A stretch of DNA of 64,000 nucleotides from contig JAWWNJ010000043.1 in the NCBI GenBank assembly GCA_037176885.1, forward strand, positions 1,178,001 to 1,242,000, read 5' to 3'. How positions within the stretch are numbered: the stretch's first letter is position 1; each line of letters begins with the position of its first letter. A program made the position numbers and the translations under genes. The notes beneath the pieces are model-generated. The model had not been told where the DNA came from. It was given only the letters and a program-made list of their open reading frames with translations, and made no database searches. Below are positions 34,870 through 45,349 of this stretch, piece by piece. Origin of the DNA: Favolaschia claudopus. Lineage: Eukaryota; Basidiomycota; Agaricomycetes; Agaricales; Mycenaceae.

Positions 34870-35910
34870 ATGAACCCACAAACCCAACGCTTTGCCCCGG
34901 ACGACGCAGCAATTAAAATGAAGCTGGGCAAGCTGGGCAATCCGAAGTCCGAAAATGTGAGCGTGAAGTACTGGCAACACACAAACAATCGCTAAAGTTT
35001 TCCAGCTCAAGCCATACGAACAGCAACAGACTATATTCCTGATTAGCGACGCTGACGAGGCCAACACTCGCCTCCGTCTCATTGGCCGAACACAGTCATC
35101 GGCTTCGACAGTGAATTCAAAGTTCGTCAAAAAAACAAAGATCTTTGTAGGTTCGAAGACACGAACTAACCCTCAATGTAGCAGACTGTCAAAGACCAGC
35201 GCGGCAAGGTTTGTACCGTGCAATTAACGATCCACGACAGCACATATGTGCTCGATATGACACGAATCGACGGTGCGAGTAGACAACGGGCTTAGGCTTA
35301 GCTGACAATGCAATAGGGTGCCCTGTCGAGCTGCGGAGGATCCTCGAGGACCCTACAATCGCAAAAGCTGGCACAGGTCTCCATTGCGACGGAAAAATTA
35401 TCTCTGAATGTTTCTCAATTGATGTCAAGAACTGTCAAGATCTGGGCTGTATGATCCGTATAGCGTTGCCAATATCATACAAAGACACGACGTCCCCGCT
35501 GTCTCTGCAGCAATGCGTCGCGGACATCCTACATCGCGACCTCAAAAAAGACGATCGCAAGGCGGATTGGGAGCTCGGTTTGAGTGATAATGGGGCAGGA
35601 CGACCCGTCGACAGGCTACTACTGTGTAAGGTTTTATGAACTCCCCAACGTAGCGCTGCTTGATAGGATTGCAAACAGATGCCGCACTCGACGCGCAAGC
35701 GGCTTGGAAGTATATCATCGTCTCGTCGAGTGCGTAGCAATCACAGGCAAACAGAGAGGAATCCACATTCCCATGGACTGGTATAGCTATGACTGCTACG
35801 AAGGCAAAGCGGTGCGGATGGAAACGAACATCGACGGCGAGAAAGTAGGCTGGAAGTGGACACTCTGCCCATGGTATATAGGCGGAAAATTCAGTAACTT
35901 CTGGAAATAA
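34870..35910 (+). pseudogene. broken paralogue of the 3'-5' exonuclease
   Basis: This is a relic of the same family as the gene at 30620, in the opposite orientation. ATG 34870 leads through an intron to LISDADEANTRL. The DEDD motif VIGFDSEF then lies in another frame (near 35095). Next are VCTVQLTIHDSTYVLDM, VELRRILEDPTIAKAGTGL with HCDGK, and YAALDAQAAWK (near 35690). One base is missing before VYHRLVE (about 35708). The shared C-terminal tail follows: MDWYSYDCYEGKAVRM and LCPWYIGGKFSNFW, stop at 35908. At least two frameshifts make it non-functional as read. Introns otherwise match the sister gene in position, which supports an ancestral duplication with inversion. Confidence 0.75.
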
Positions 35911-36040
35911 CTACACTCGTAAAAGCTGTCGACGGGGAAATAACAGTAACCAAAAACACTCCTTCGTTGGGCAATACATAGTACAATCATCGATATGACA
36001 TTCAACATAAGACTCGAAGCTTTCACAGGTAGTCGACGAT

Positions 36041-36997
36041 TCAGATCCCTTGTATGACCTGCGCACTAAATATCATAAATTCTTCCATCCAAGCAGTCAT
36101 GCTCTGCAGGAATGACATGAATTGGAATCGGCTATCAGATTCGCCCGTAAACTTACATGATTCGCTCCCTCAAAACCATCTTGACGTTCCAGGACAACAT
36201 TGGCCTGGATATGTTGCCCAGCCCAAAAGGCCCAAAGATCTCCTTCCCATAGGGCCATCTTTTCATAATCAACGGTGATCTATCCAGCGAAAAAGTGATT
36301 GCTATGCACATAACAACAATTCCTATCATACTACTTGCCTGAATGGTACGTCTTCCCTCAACGACAGGTCCAAAAAAACTGTACCCGGAGCACGGTGGGG
36401 TGACGCAGGCCTGGAGGAAGGGAAGACAAAGAAGAAGAAAGATTAATGCGGGACATTGACAGTAGATTGGGTGGATTCCATTACGTTGTCGCGTATGCTA
36501 CAATCACAGAAAGATGCGGCTTCCAAAGCAGAAAGCTGTTTGTCAAAGAGCTGTTGTCCAGCTGGGCCAGACGTCGTTGGACACTTGAGGGTGATGATCC
36601 AACAATTTAAATTGTCCTAGAATTGGTTCAAGGCTAACGTCGACAAAAAGACATTGCCAAAATAAGGAATAGGCATACCCGACGAGCAAGAGTGGTAACG
36701 CGATGGTCGAATATGGCCGCCACTGCGTGTACTTCGCCGACGAGCCATCCAAGATACTTTTCAGGCTGTCGTTTCACGACAGCCGCCAAACTACGACGAA
36801 GCGGAGGAGGACTCTGAGTCGTCTTATACGAGAAACAATGAATTGGGTCCATGCACCCTACTGGAAATCGTACGATCCCTGGTTAAGATATAGTCGACAT
36901 CCTTGCGATCCAGAGCCAAGAGACGGGTATTCTCCGAGGGAAAGGGAACACCGTAGCCAAGCATGCCAGGACACGCCTCAAATCAACGCCATCCATA
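36041..36997 (-). CDS. tandem family member 0 (unknown family, divergent or degenerate copy)
   Basis: The left-most of four related genes. Shared landmarks, in family order, are: DYILTRDRTI (about 36900), YLGWLVGEV (about 36750), ITLKCPTTSGPAGQQLFDKQ (about 36600-36540) followed by a GT-AG intron, HIQANVVLE (about 36200), and a short last exon ending at 36041 after a 50-nt-class intron. These match VDFVISRDRTI, TLIGEVV, FLVKCPTNAD and the NLCKDE region of its neighbours. The stretch between landmarks is poorly conserved, and the frame between the proposed ATG 36997 and DYILTRDRTI is not resolved. It may be a decaying copy. I do not recognise the family and infer no function. Confidence 0.5.
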
Positions 36998-37047
36998 AGA
37001 TTATGTGAGGTGAGATGGAAGCGGGTGAAAGTGAAACGAGTATCGAG

Positions 37048-37052
<5 letters not shown>

Positions 37053-37093
<41 letters not shown>
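37053..37093. repeat. (GA)n microsatellite
   Basis: About 20 uninterrupted GA units. Read on the minus strand it is a CT tract about 60-100 nt upstream of the proposed start of the gene at 36997, as also seen before the genes at 46518 and 61179. Confidence 0.95.
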
Positions 37094-37097
<4 letters not shown>

Positions 37098-37425
37098 AAA
37101 AATGGGAAAGAGAATACGAGAGCAGGACGAGGAAAATGACGACAGTGGACCGCAGAAGCACATCAATTTGTACTCAGACCAATGCCCGATGCAATGATGC
37201 CAAACACCGCTTAATAGAGATCGTCATCTGTCGACTCATGGGACGCCCCAATCCCGGAATACTACGCAGCATCCTATCAAGCAACGGAAAGATCTCGAAC
37301 TTCAAAAGACAATGCACAAAAGAAAAAAAAACAAAGAAAAACAACATAAGGAGAGAACAAGGGGAGGACACACGATCGAGAATGCGAGATCGACGAGGTT
37401 AATCTAGGACTCGCCAACGAAGCCC

Positions 37426-38336
37426 TCAGCGTCCTACGTCAGCATCTGCCAGCGCATGCCATTCGAGAAACCATAGAGAAAAAAACTGAGAATTTCCAAT
37501 CAGAAAAACACAAACGACCAGAGAACTAAAATCCGAAGACATACCTTGTTCGACTGAGAGTCCGCTAAAACCTGTTCATCCTTGCATAGGTTAACTGTAG
37601 CCTGAAAGATTTGACCGTCACCGAAAGCGATGTGATTGCGTAGCTCTCGACAAGGAATAGCAGCCTTCTCGTTATCAACGATGGCGATAGCAACAAATAG
37701 AGAAGCACTCACTAGAATCTCTATCAGGAGTCCGTCCTCTTTATCATCCACGGTCCAATTTTGACACACGGCGCCGGGCTGGAAGCATACCACTCAGCAT
37801 TTATTACCGCATACTTCTCGTCGTCCACGAACCAGCTCTTTCAAATCTGCCGCGACGATGTCTTGTAGCTTCTTGGTCTGCATTTTGAAATAATTCACAG
37901 TAGCGACATCGGCGTTAGTAGGGCATTTGACTAAGAATTGGACACATTCTCCACCCTTTCCCTATAACGAACAAATGATATGATGAGCACCGACTCGGAC
38001 AAGAAAACTCACCTCCATATTCAAGGGATTTTTAAGATACACGTGTCGATGATCAACAACTTCCCCAATCAGGGTTCCTTCGTACATTGGAATCTGTGAG
38101 CGATACACAGGGGACACCATATGACGAAAGAAGGAGTCTAACGCGCACGACTTGTAGGTGAAACGATCGAGAGTCTGCACCACAGAGTCGGTGTCGAGGG
38201 GAGTTCGAATAGTGCGGTCCCGAGAAATAACAAAGTCGATGCCGTACTCATCCAGTGCGATCTGGGGCGGAGAGAAAGGTCGAGAATGCACACCCACTGC
38301 AGCATCCATGTAGCGTTGCGCAAGAGAAAAAGCCAT
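37426..38336 (-). CDS. tandem family member A (unknown family)
   Basis: ATG 38336 begins MAFSLAQRYMDAAVGV. Then come GIDFVISRDRTIRTP, TLIGEVVDHRHVYL (exon 1 to 38013), CVQFLVKCPTNADVATVNYF (exon 2), PGAVCQNWTVDDKEDG (exon 3), ATVNLCKDE (exon 4) and a last exon ending DADVGR at 37426. Exon order and intron positions match members B and C. Between exon 2 and VDDEKYA (about 37830) the frame shifts by one base without an available intron, so this copy may be broken or mis-sequenced. The repeated PG..NW segment followed by a hydrophobic strand and NLCKDE could be a small beta-barrel, but this is a guess. No known domain is seen. Confidence 0.6.
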
Positions 38337-38431
38337 GCTGCAGAAGCCGAGATCGAATCACTACTTATAAATATAACTTTATCTAATCTAATCTGCAGAG
38401 TAGATTTTATATCACGTTTTACGTCACTGCT

Positions 38432-39383
38432 TCAAGTGCGCCCAACATCGGCGTCCGACAAATAGCTGTGATTCCGAACCCATAAAGTGAAGCACTGGAG
38501 ATAGAAGCCAGAAATTAACGCAGGTGTTAATAGTAGCTAGTATCAACATTACCTTGGCTATATTTCCCGGACATGAACCGTCAGACGCTTCGTCTTTGCA
38601 CAGATTCACAACTAACTCGATGTCTCGACCAACAGGATAATCGAAATGAACACCTCCATCGTTAAGAGACGTCCAGACCTGAGACAGAGGAGAGAATCAG
38701 CACAAAAGGTGCGCTTGAAAACCAACGCAAGACGTACCTCAATGACTTTCACTCCATCCTTCAAAGTCCGGGTCCAATTAACCAGCACTTTGCCAGGCTT
38801 GAAGAGGAGTTAACAGCGCACGAGGGGGTAGGAGGAAGGGGAGAAAAAGGAGATGCGACCGGGCAAAGCATAGGTACGAAGAGGAGGAGAAGAAGAGATA
38901 AGGATTAGCCATTACCGATTCCTGGCCATCGTACTCGATGATCTCTTCTAAGACGCGAACTTGTTTATCGAACAACTGGACTGTCGCTTCATCAGCGCCC
39001 ACAGGGCACTTAAGAACGATACGATTGCAATAACATCCAGATGTCTACGAAATGGTCGTCAAAAGATGAAAGGACGAAAGAATGCGGTGAAGGACAACCT
39101 CAGCCATATGCGGATTGTCGTGATATGCAAGTTCAGAGCCTACGACGGTCCCGATGAAGGACGGCCGATAACGTGGAACGCGGATACGATAGGGACTGAG
39201 ATAACGCTCGTAGACTTCGGGGTAAAACAATTCCTTGTATGAATAACGCTCGAGGGAACCGCACACATCTGTCATGGTTTTATCTCGAGTGACAATATAG
39301 TGTACACCGACTTGATCGTTGGCCAGTATAGGATGGTGAGGATCCCGTACGGCGTCCTGCAGCAGGATCGCTCGAGAAGGCAT
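38432..39383 (-). CDS. tandem family member B (unknown family, best-preserved copy)
   Basis: All exons join in phase: from ATG 39383 to about 39102, then exons carrying CYCNRIVLKCPVGADEATVQ, PGKVLVNWTRTLKDGVKVIE, VWTSLNDGGVHFDYPVGRD with ELVVNLCKDE, and a last exon CFTLWVRNHSYLSDADVGRT ending at 38432. The product is about 255 residues, without signal peptide or membrane segment. The N-terminal part has GVHYIVTRDKTMTD and PSFIGTVVGSELAYHD. This copy is the best reference for the family. Its neighbours A and C, on the same strand about 70-100 bp away, are paralogues, so the array arose by tandem duplication. Function unknown. Confidence 0.7.
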
Positions 39384-39451
39384 GAGACAAGATGAAATCA
39401 ACAAGGTCACAGCGAAGAAAGTCGTGATGAATATGGAAAGAAGGTAGAACG

Positions 39452-40305
39452 TTACACATGATGTAAATATTCGACGGCGTGCGATAAATCCCAAGCCCGA
39501 TAATCCTGTGAACAGTGTCACAATGACGATGTATGTCGAGGACAAACAGAACTTCACCTTCGCGGAAATATTTCCACTGGAATCATCTTCGAATCTTGTC
39601 AACTTCACCTCGAGCTCCACAACCTGCCCCACGTCTCGAGTCCAATCGGACGATGCCAAGGTCCAAACCTACAACAGATCAGGGAGAATATTGATATCAA
39701 TTGCAACCACACATTGATATTCTCATTCTGATCCAAAAAGGATCTCTCAAGCTTGCCGGGCTGCGCGATGACCGATTAGCCGTAAGACCGCAGGACAGTT
39801 AGCGAATCGCGAGCAACATACCGTTGTCTCGTCATCAACGCGAATGATCGAGCACAGAACCGCAACTTGGTTTTGATAGATTGCGGAAATAGCTTCATTG
39901 AGTTCCGGATCTTTCAGAACGGCGATGTGAAGAGGGCGACCTGTTTCCTAGCAGACCCAAGCAAATATTGTCACAAGAGCTATTGTGGCGTGGGGCGCAA
40001 GTGATGCGACATACTTCATCGACGCTATCAATAACGGCGACTAGGAGTCCAAACAACCGGACGTGAAGTGGATGCACATCACGCCGTACAAAAGGGGGAA
40101 GTGTCGAAATCCTTTCGACGACGACGGGCAACGGTGGAGATTGTAAATCGATGAACATGAAAGCTTCCCGAAAGAATTCAGTCTTCCTGGTTCGCTCCCT
40201 CAGCCAATCAAAATCTGTCTTGTAGCGCAAATGAGCTAGAACGCGAGTAGTCCTATTCCGAATCGAAGTGCTCCCCTCGCGAAAGCGTTCGAATAAAGTG
40301 GACAT
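39452..40305 (-). CDS. tandem family member C (unknown family)
   Basis: ATG 40305 starts MSTLFERFREGSTSIRNRT. The first exon (to about 40013) differs from A and B but contains VRLFGLLVAVIDSVDE where they have TLIGEVV. Exon 2 has GRPLHIAVLKDPELNEAIS and SIIRVDDETT. Exon 3 has PGKLERSFLDQNENIN. Exon 4 has VWTLASSDWTRDVGQVVELE and GNISAK. The last exon ends EYLHHV at 39452. Introns lie at the same places as in B, which ties it to the family despite low identity. All joins are in phase, so the copy looks intact (about 230 residues). No recognised domain. Confidence 0.65.
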
Positions 40306-40472
40306 GAGGGTTGTCTTGAAGATCGAAAGTACCAAATAGAACACATTTGATTGGCCAGTAAAACCTTAATTGTCAGATCTACGTCATCGTCGCACTTATA
40401 ACTTCCGGACCTACAGATATCTATCATCTTCTCGGATCTTCTCATTGTCTTCTCATGTGCTCCATCAGTTAT

Positions 40473-40577
40473 CCATCAACCTGACTCGGGAACCCTGAGC
40501 CGGAGCAATTTGAATTCGCTCGAAAAAAGAAAACATCAGCCTGACTCGGGAACCCTGAGCCGAAGCAATTTGAATTC
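40473..40577. repeat. direct repeat, two 45-bp copies spaced 60 bp
   Basis: The unit catcarcctgactcgggaac...gagccrgagcaatttgaattc occurs at 40473-40517 and 40533-40577 with two or three differences. It lies in the roughly 640-bp gap between the four-copy family and the nucleotidyltransferase-like genes, the longest gap in the left half of the block. No coding sequence is seen in 40306-40945. Confidence 0.85.
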
Positions 40578-40945
40578 ACCTGGACAAACGGAGCACGGAA
40601 GGAACTCGAATTCCCCAATCAAAGTATTGTAGCTCAAGCACGCGTGCTTGGAAGGCATGAACTGTTAGCGAAAGCAGTACACTGCACAAGGAGATGGAAG
40701 TGGATCACTGAGTGGTTGCACGGGTCATCGACACCAAAGAAAGGAAAAGTCAGGACTTGGCATTATTGAGCCATGACGACACCACTGACTCACCTGAATG
40801 TCCCCGAGAAAGGTACCAACCCAGAAACAAGAGGACTCAGGAAAATGGAACTGTTTGGGATGTTATGGATACGGTGTAATGAACAGAGGGAAACTCGGAT
40901 GTGTAAGAATAGAGATGAATATCGGTAGAACCTCCCAATGACTGG

Positions 40946-42416
40946 TCACTCGTCGTTGATTTCATCATCCTCGTCACCATTGAAAGTCAGAATATAATCC
41001 ATGTCGTCCCAAGGCGTCACTTCCAAGAGATTTACTGGAGGACGAGGCATCTTGAGAAGAGCGGCAGCAAGCCGTCGAAATATTTGATACTCTGTACGCT
41101 TGTAAGGTTACCGCAACGGTAAATTCAAACGCACGTACGATAAGAATAAATGCTATGGACGGCATTGTCGCGCACAAGTCCAGATTCACAAATGCCGACA
41201 GGAGCAAGGGTCCAAGTGAACACCGGTGTAGAGGAGCGTTTGAAGTCGGGGATGGTAGAAGGAAGTAAATCTATATGAAGGCAGCCATCATCGTCAATTG
41301 TCCGCAGAGTAGCAGGACAGTCAATGTGCACGCCACATTCATGAGGAAGTGGATGATCGTACTCAAAAACGAAGCCACGGCCTTGATATTTGTGAAGAAT
41401 GCGCCACATCTGCACTTGACCTTCGAGAGTGTTCCCTGCCAATCGCATCGAGGAAGGTGTAGCCAATGCGACGCCCTTGCGAACCCGATTTATCTCGAAA
41501 TGAGAAAAACGATCCCAAGAGATCGCGCCCCTGGGAGCCGTCGAATGAAAAGCGAGAATTACATCCAAAGCATAGTCGGAATAGGTCTCCACGATGTTGA
41601 CCTGCTTCCCCGATGCGTTCCGCAAGGTGAGAACTCGACGAATACCAAAAACATCGTCATAGTCTCGACTTGCTTCGAAGGAAAGATGATAGGCACAAAC
41701 ATCGCGCATGAAGACCATAGCATCATCGGCGGATCCACGAGGGCAATAGAAGTCCAAATCATTGGGCACAAAGGTCCCTTGGAGTATAGCAGCAATGACC
41801 GAGCCAGAAAGCCGTGTACCGGTCGCAGCGAGCAAAAGCTTGATGTCACCGTACGATAGGTGAAACAGGCCCAATGCATGGATAATCATGTACTGAGTCA
41901 AAAGTTGGCGTATGTGCAGGTCCGTTCCATCCAAAGCAGAAGTATTATATTGAATAAGACGTCGAAAGACTGCGTGCCATTCGGATTAAAGCCTATATGA
42001 CAGTCAGTAGTCGAATCAATAAAGAAATCAGAGTAGTGCACTGAATGCTTACGATGGAGTTTAATGGATTGCATCGCCTGAGGTGCAGCTACTGCTCACG
42101 CCGTTAACTTCTGAGCGAAACGAGCGAAAGGAAAACTAACATTCAGAGTCGATGGGAGAGTCTACATATTTCTGCAGAAAGCGATGGACATTGCGACCAG
42201 CAATTCTACTGCGCAAGGATGTGGAAAAAAGCTGCTTCCAGTCCATAAATTTCATGTAGGTTTCGATGCGGACAGTGTACAGAAGCCTGCCGATGGACAC
42301 CTGCATCGCGGAAAGCTTGAAAGCATCAGGGCCTATGGAACGTAAGCAACGTCCGCAAGGTTTGATACGCAGAACTGACGCTGAAGGAGGTTCGCAGGCT
42401 CATGGGTGTCCGACAT
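40946..42416 (-). CDS. nucleotidyltransferase-like protein (signature intact)
   Basis: Several short 5' exons (ATG 42416, MSDTHEPANLLQR; then FKLSAMQVSIGRLLYTVR with SRIAGRNVHRFL; then AAPQAMQSIKLH) lead to a long exon, about 41930-41137. Its key motif is LSGSVIAAILQ followed by GTFVPNDLDFYCP. This fits the polymerase-beta nucleotidyltransferase signature G-S-x(9-13)-D-h-D. Such enzymes transfer nucleotides to nucleic acids, proteins or small molecules. Later come DVILAFHSTAPRGAISWDRF and HKYQGRGFVFEYD, and an acidic last exon ending DDEINDE. Near 41955 one base seems to be missing between FNPNGTQSFDVLFNI and LDGTDLHIRQLL. I recall similar proteins as large families in mushroom genomes. Substrate and role are unknown. 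Confidence 0.6.
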
Positions 42417-42506
42417 AATGGGAGAAGGAACAAAGCGAAGGTGCACATAGTCACTCTTATTACATAACGAGAATTTGTCAGATACGTAATTCCAATCGCG
42501 CGATTC

Positions 42507-43433
42507 TCAATCGGTAGAAATCTCCTTCTGAAGGAGCAATGCTACCAAAGAGACGATGAAGGGAATAAATATATATACAGAGAAAGATATGCAACTCACC
42601 AGAACCGGCAATAACAGACCCAGGCACAATGTGCAGCGGATTTTCCGAATTTGACTGCAACAGTCTGACCTCAGACCCTTCAGCATTCTGCAGAACCATT
42701 TCACAGCGAATGCCGCTGCCCTCGAACACAAACGCAGAGACTTGGTTACAATATCCACATGCATAGTTCAGGTACTTGGCCACAGAAACGAATTCCCCTT
42801 TAGCACAATAAAAGTCGACACGGTGCGATAAGGGACGGTGACCGAGCAGACTGTCCACAAATTCGCCGGAGACGACGGCCCCCGGTCACTGAATGGAGCA
42901 AATATAAGTCGCCCACGCACAAGCCGAACGATTCAAGATTGCAGCTAATGTGATATTGAACCAAAAGACCGCGAAGTCGCTGATCATCTGGCGAAACGAT
43001 GTAGTCCGAAACAGGAGGCAGCAGCGCGCGCATCAGATTGTTCATAACCAGCGGGTCCACACTACGGTGTCGAGCAGGATTGAGTGCTACAAAACGGCAG
43101 TCAATCTCGCATTAGAGGAGACGCCAGAGAAGACAAGGAATTACGATGAGAGATAAAATCATCTTGTATCTCGGGGCGAAGTACTATGAGAAAGCCGCAT
43201 AAGCAGATGTAATTCTAGATAGAACGAGAGTAAAGTTGCCTACCATCTTGTCGCAAAAGGTCATCGAAACGCTTGCCCAACCAGACATGGACGTTACGGC
43301 CAGCCATACGAGTTATTGCTGATGTCTGAAATAACTCGCTGTCATCCATACATCTTAAGTCTCGCTCCACGGCAGCATTCCAAAGCATTCGCTTAACGGA
43401 GTCCTGCATTGCAACTAAAGTTCTGAGGGACAT
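42507..43433 (-). CDS. nucleotidyltransferase-like paralogue, degenerate and shorter
   Basis: ATG 43433 begins MSLRTLVAMQDSVKRML. SAITRMAGRNVHVWLGKRFD matches the AGRNVH region of the gene at 40946. Two small exons and a longer one (from about 43072, VDPLVMNNLMRALLP) follow. At the nucleotidyltransferase site the residues read VVSGEFVDSLL...RVDFYC, so the second Ser and one of the two Asp are lost. One extra G in a run of five (about 42868) breaks the frame just before this motif. The protein ends early (42507), without the C-terminal half seen in its paralogue. Catalysis is unlikely. It may be a decaying copy or may keep only a structural role. Confidence 0.55.
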
Positions 43434-43717
43434 GGACGTAGAGAGTGACTTGAGAGAAATGATGATCAATATTATGTAATCGATTCAATGGCCACCCCGC
43501 CAAACGAAGAGCGAGTGACGCTTATCTGTCTGTATACTTCTGTATACTGCCACTGTAGTGACGATAGAACAAGCAAAGGACAAAAAATGCGAAGACAAGG
43601 AAAAAGAAAGGGATACGATGAAGAGAAAGGACGTGTGATAGAAAAGAAAAAGAAAAACAATAAGCTGACTCGGACCCCACTTTCCGTCCAATATACTGAG
43701 AGAGAAAGAATCGCGAC

Positions 43718-44921
43718 TTAGAATTCAACATCCAGAGAACTAAGTCACTATCAGTCGGAAGTGGCTCGAATATAACAGGCGATAAACTCACAATGAGCGA
43801 CCGACCACAGCATCCGAATTATCAACAGGTCTCGCATAATCAGAGACTCGCTTTTCAAAGAAGTTGGTCTTTCCAGGTAGAGAGATCATATCCATGAAAT
43901 CAAAGGGATTCTGATCATGAAAGACCTTGCCAACACCAAAAGCCTGAAGCAACCAATCCGCCACGTAGCGCACATATTGAATCATGAGCTTAGGGTTCAT
44001 GCCCAATAAGTGCACCGGTAACGCTTCTGCGAGAGATTAGCATCGTCAACAACAGAAAACTGTCCTATCATACCTCTTACAAAGTCGCATTCAATTGCGA
44101 CAGCGTCCTGCACGATGGCGATTATAACATCGCGATGTGGACGGGAGAGGAGCAAGGAATGAATGAGAACCGCGAACTGAGTGTGCATAGCTTCATCTCT
44201 GCTTATGAGCTCGTTTGAGAAAGTAAGCCCCGGCATCAAGCCCCTCTTCTTGAGCCAGAAAATAGATGCAAAAGAAGCAGAGAAAAAAATTCCTTCCACC
44301 ACAGCGAAAGCCACTATCCGCTCGCAAAACGGCCGGTCAGCGCCGAGCCAACGCATGATCCACCACGCCTTCCGACCAATGGACGCTACGGTTTCCGAGG
44401 AATGGAACATCTTGTCCTTGAGTTGCGGGTCGCGGATATAGGTGTCAATTAGAAGAGAATAGGTTTCCGAATGAATGTTTTCCATCATTATCTGAAAGCC
44501 ATAGAAGCAGCGGGCTTCAGCGGATTGAATTTCCACCGCAAACCGCTGCACAAGATTTTCATTGACCATACCGTCTGCTGAAGCGAAGAACGCCAAAACG
44601 ATAGTGATGAAATGTCTCTCATCGGCATTCAATTTCGTGTCCCAATCGACGAGATCATGAGAGAGATCCAGTTCTTCTACTGTCCAGAAGCAGCTCAAGG
44701 CCTGCTTGTACATATCCCAGATCTAAAGGCAGGAAAACGAGAAAGCTGACCAAAATGCGAGGGGGAGGGAACAAAAGCATACGCACTTGAGGGAAACGAA
44801 GAGGAAACAAGACGAAACGCTGATCATCGAGAGCGAGCAGCGGTTCATTGGAAGCCTCTAAGCGCTCATAAGGACAGAGAACAATGCCGCCGACGAACAG
44901 CTCACCTGGAGAGAGATCCAT
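43718..44921 (-). CDS. ribonucleotide reductase small subunit (R2)
   Basis: R2 holds the di-iron/tyrosyl radical that lets the large subunit make deoxyribonucleotides. Exon 1 (44921-44785) is short and replaces the usual longer N-terminal extension. The main exon starts [17 protein letters not shown]. All metal ligands and the radical tyrosine are present: FASADG (Asp), MENIHSETY (Glu, His, Tyr), [10 protein letters not shown] (Glu), [10 protein letters not shown] (Glu, His). The third exon gives [10 protein letters not shown] and [17 protein letters not shown] 22-nt last exon (43739-43718), reached by a GT-AG intron, encodes the C-terminal tail FSLDVEF that docks onto the large subunit; without splicing the tail would be lost. 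The protein looks complete and active. No large-subunit gene lies in the window, and the neighbours are fast-evolving unknowns. Confidence 0.92.
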
Positions 44922-45349
44922 AGAGTGTCAAAGAGAAACCGAAGTCTTCGAAAGCGCAGGGATCAATTCGGCAGCTGATGAACAATCAAATATCAGAGCA
45001 TCGCCATGCACGAATCATGCCGGGCCGTCTTAAGGATGACAACCGATCAGAATATCATATCAGCTGACAGCGGTCAAAGCAATAAAAGATTGCTGGACTA
45101 TTCATTTCGACAAAAAAGGCGCCGACAACAAGATGTAGCCTATTCAAGAAATGTACAGCCAGAATAGAGAGGTCACTCGATTTAAAGCCAAGTAAACTGC
45201 AGCTGCATGTTGAACGCTTTGAATAAAAAGAGACAAGAAAAAATAGGGAATGGACAACTAATGCGCGTGTTGAACGCATACTGACACGGGGAGGAGCACT
45301 CGCTAGCCATCGTCTGATCAAATCACTTGATAAAAAAGAAAGAAAGAAA
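44922..45349. other. intergenic within the block, nothing recognised
   Basis: Spacer of about 430 bp upstream of the R2 gene. No repeat or gene was seen. Confidence 0.35.

Noticed and set aside
37426..40305. Reading the four-copy family as OB-fold or single-stranded DNA binding proteins
   Set aside because: Only a vague beta-strand pattern supports this; no diagnostic residues were seen.
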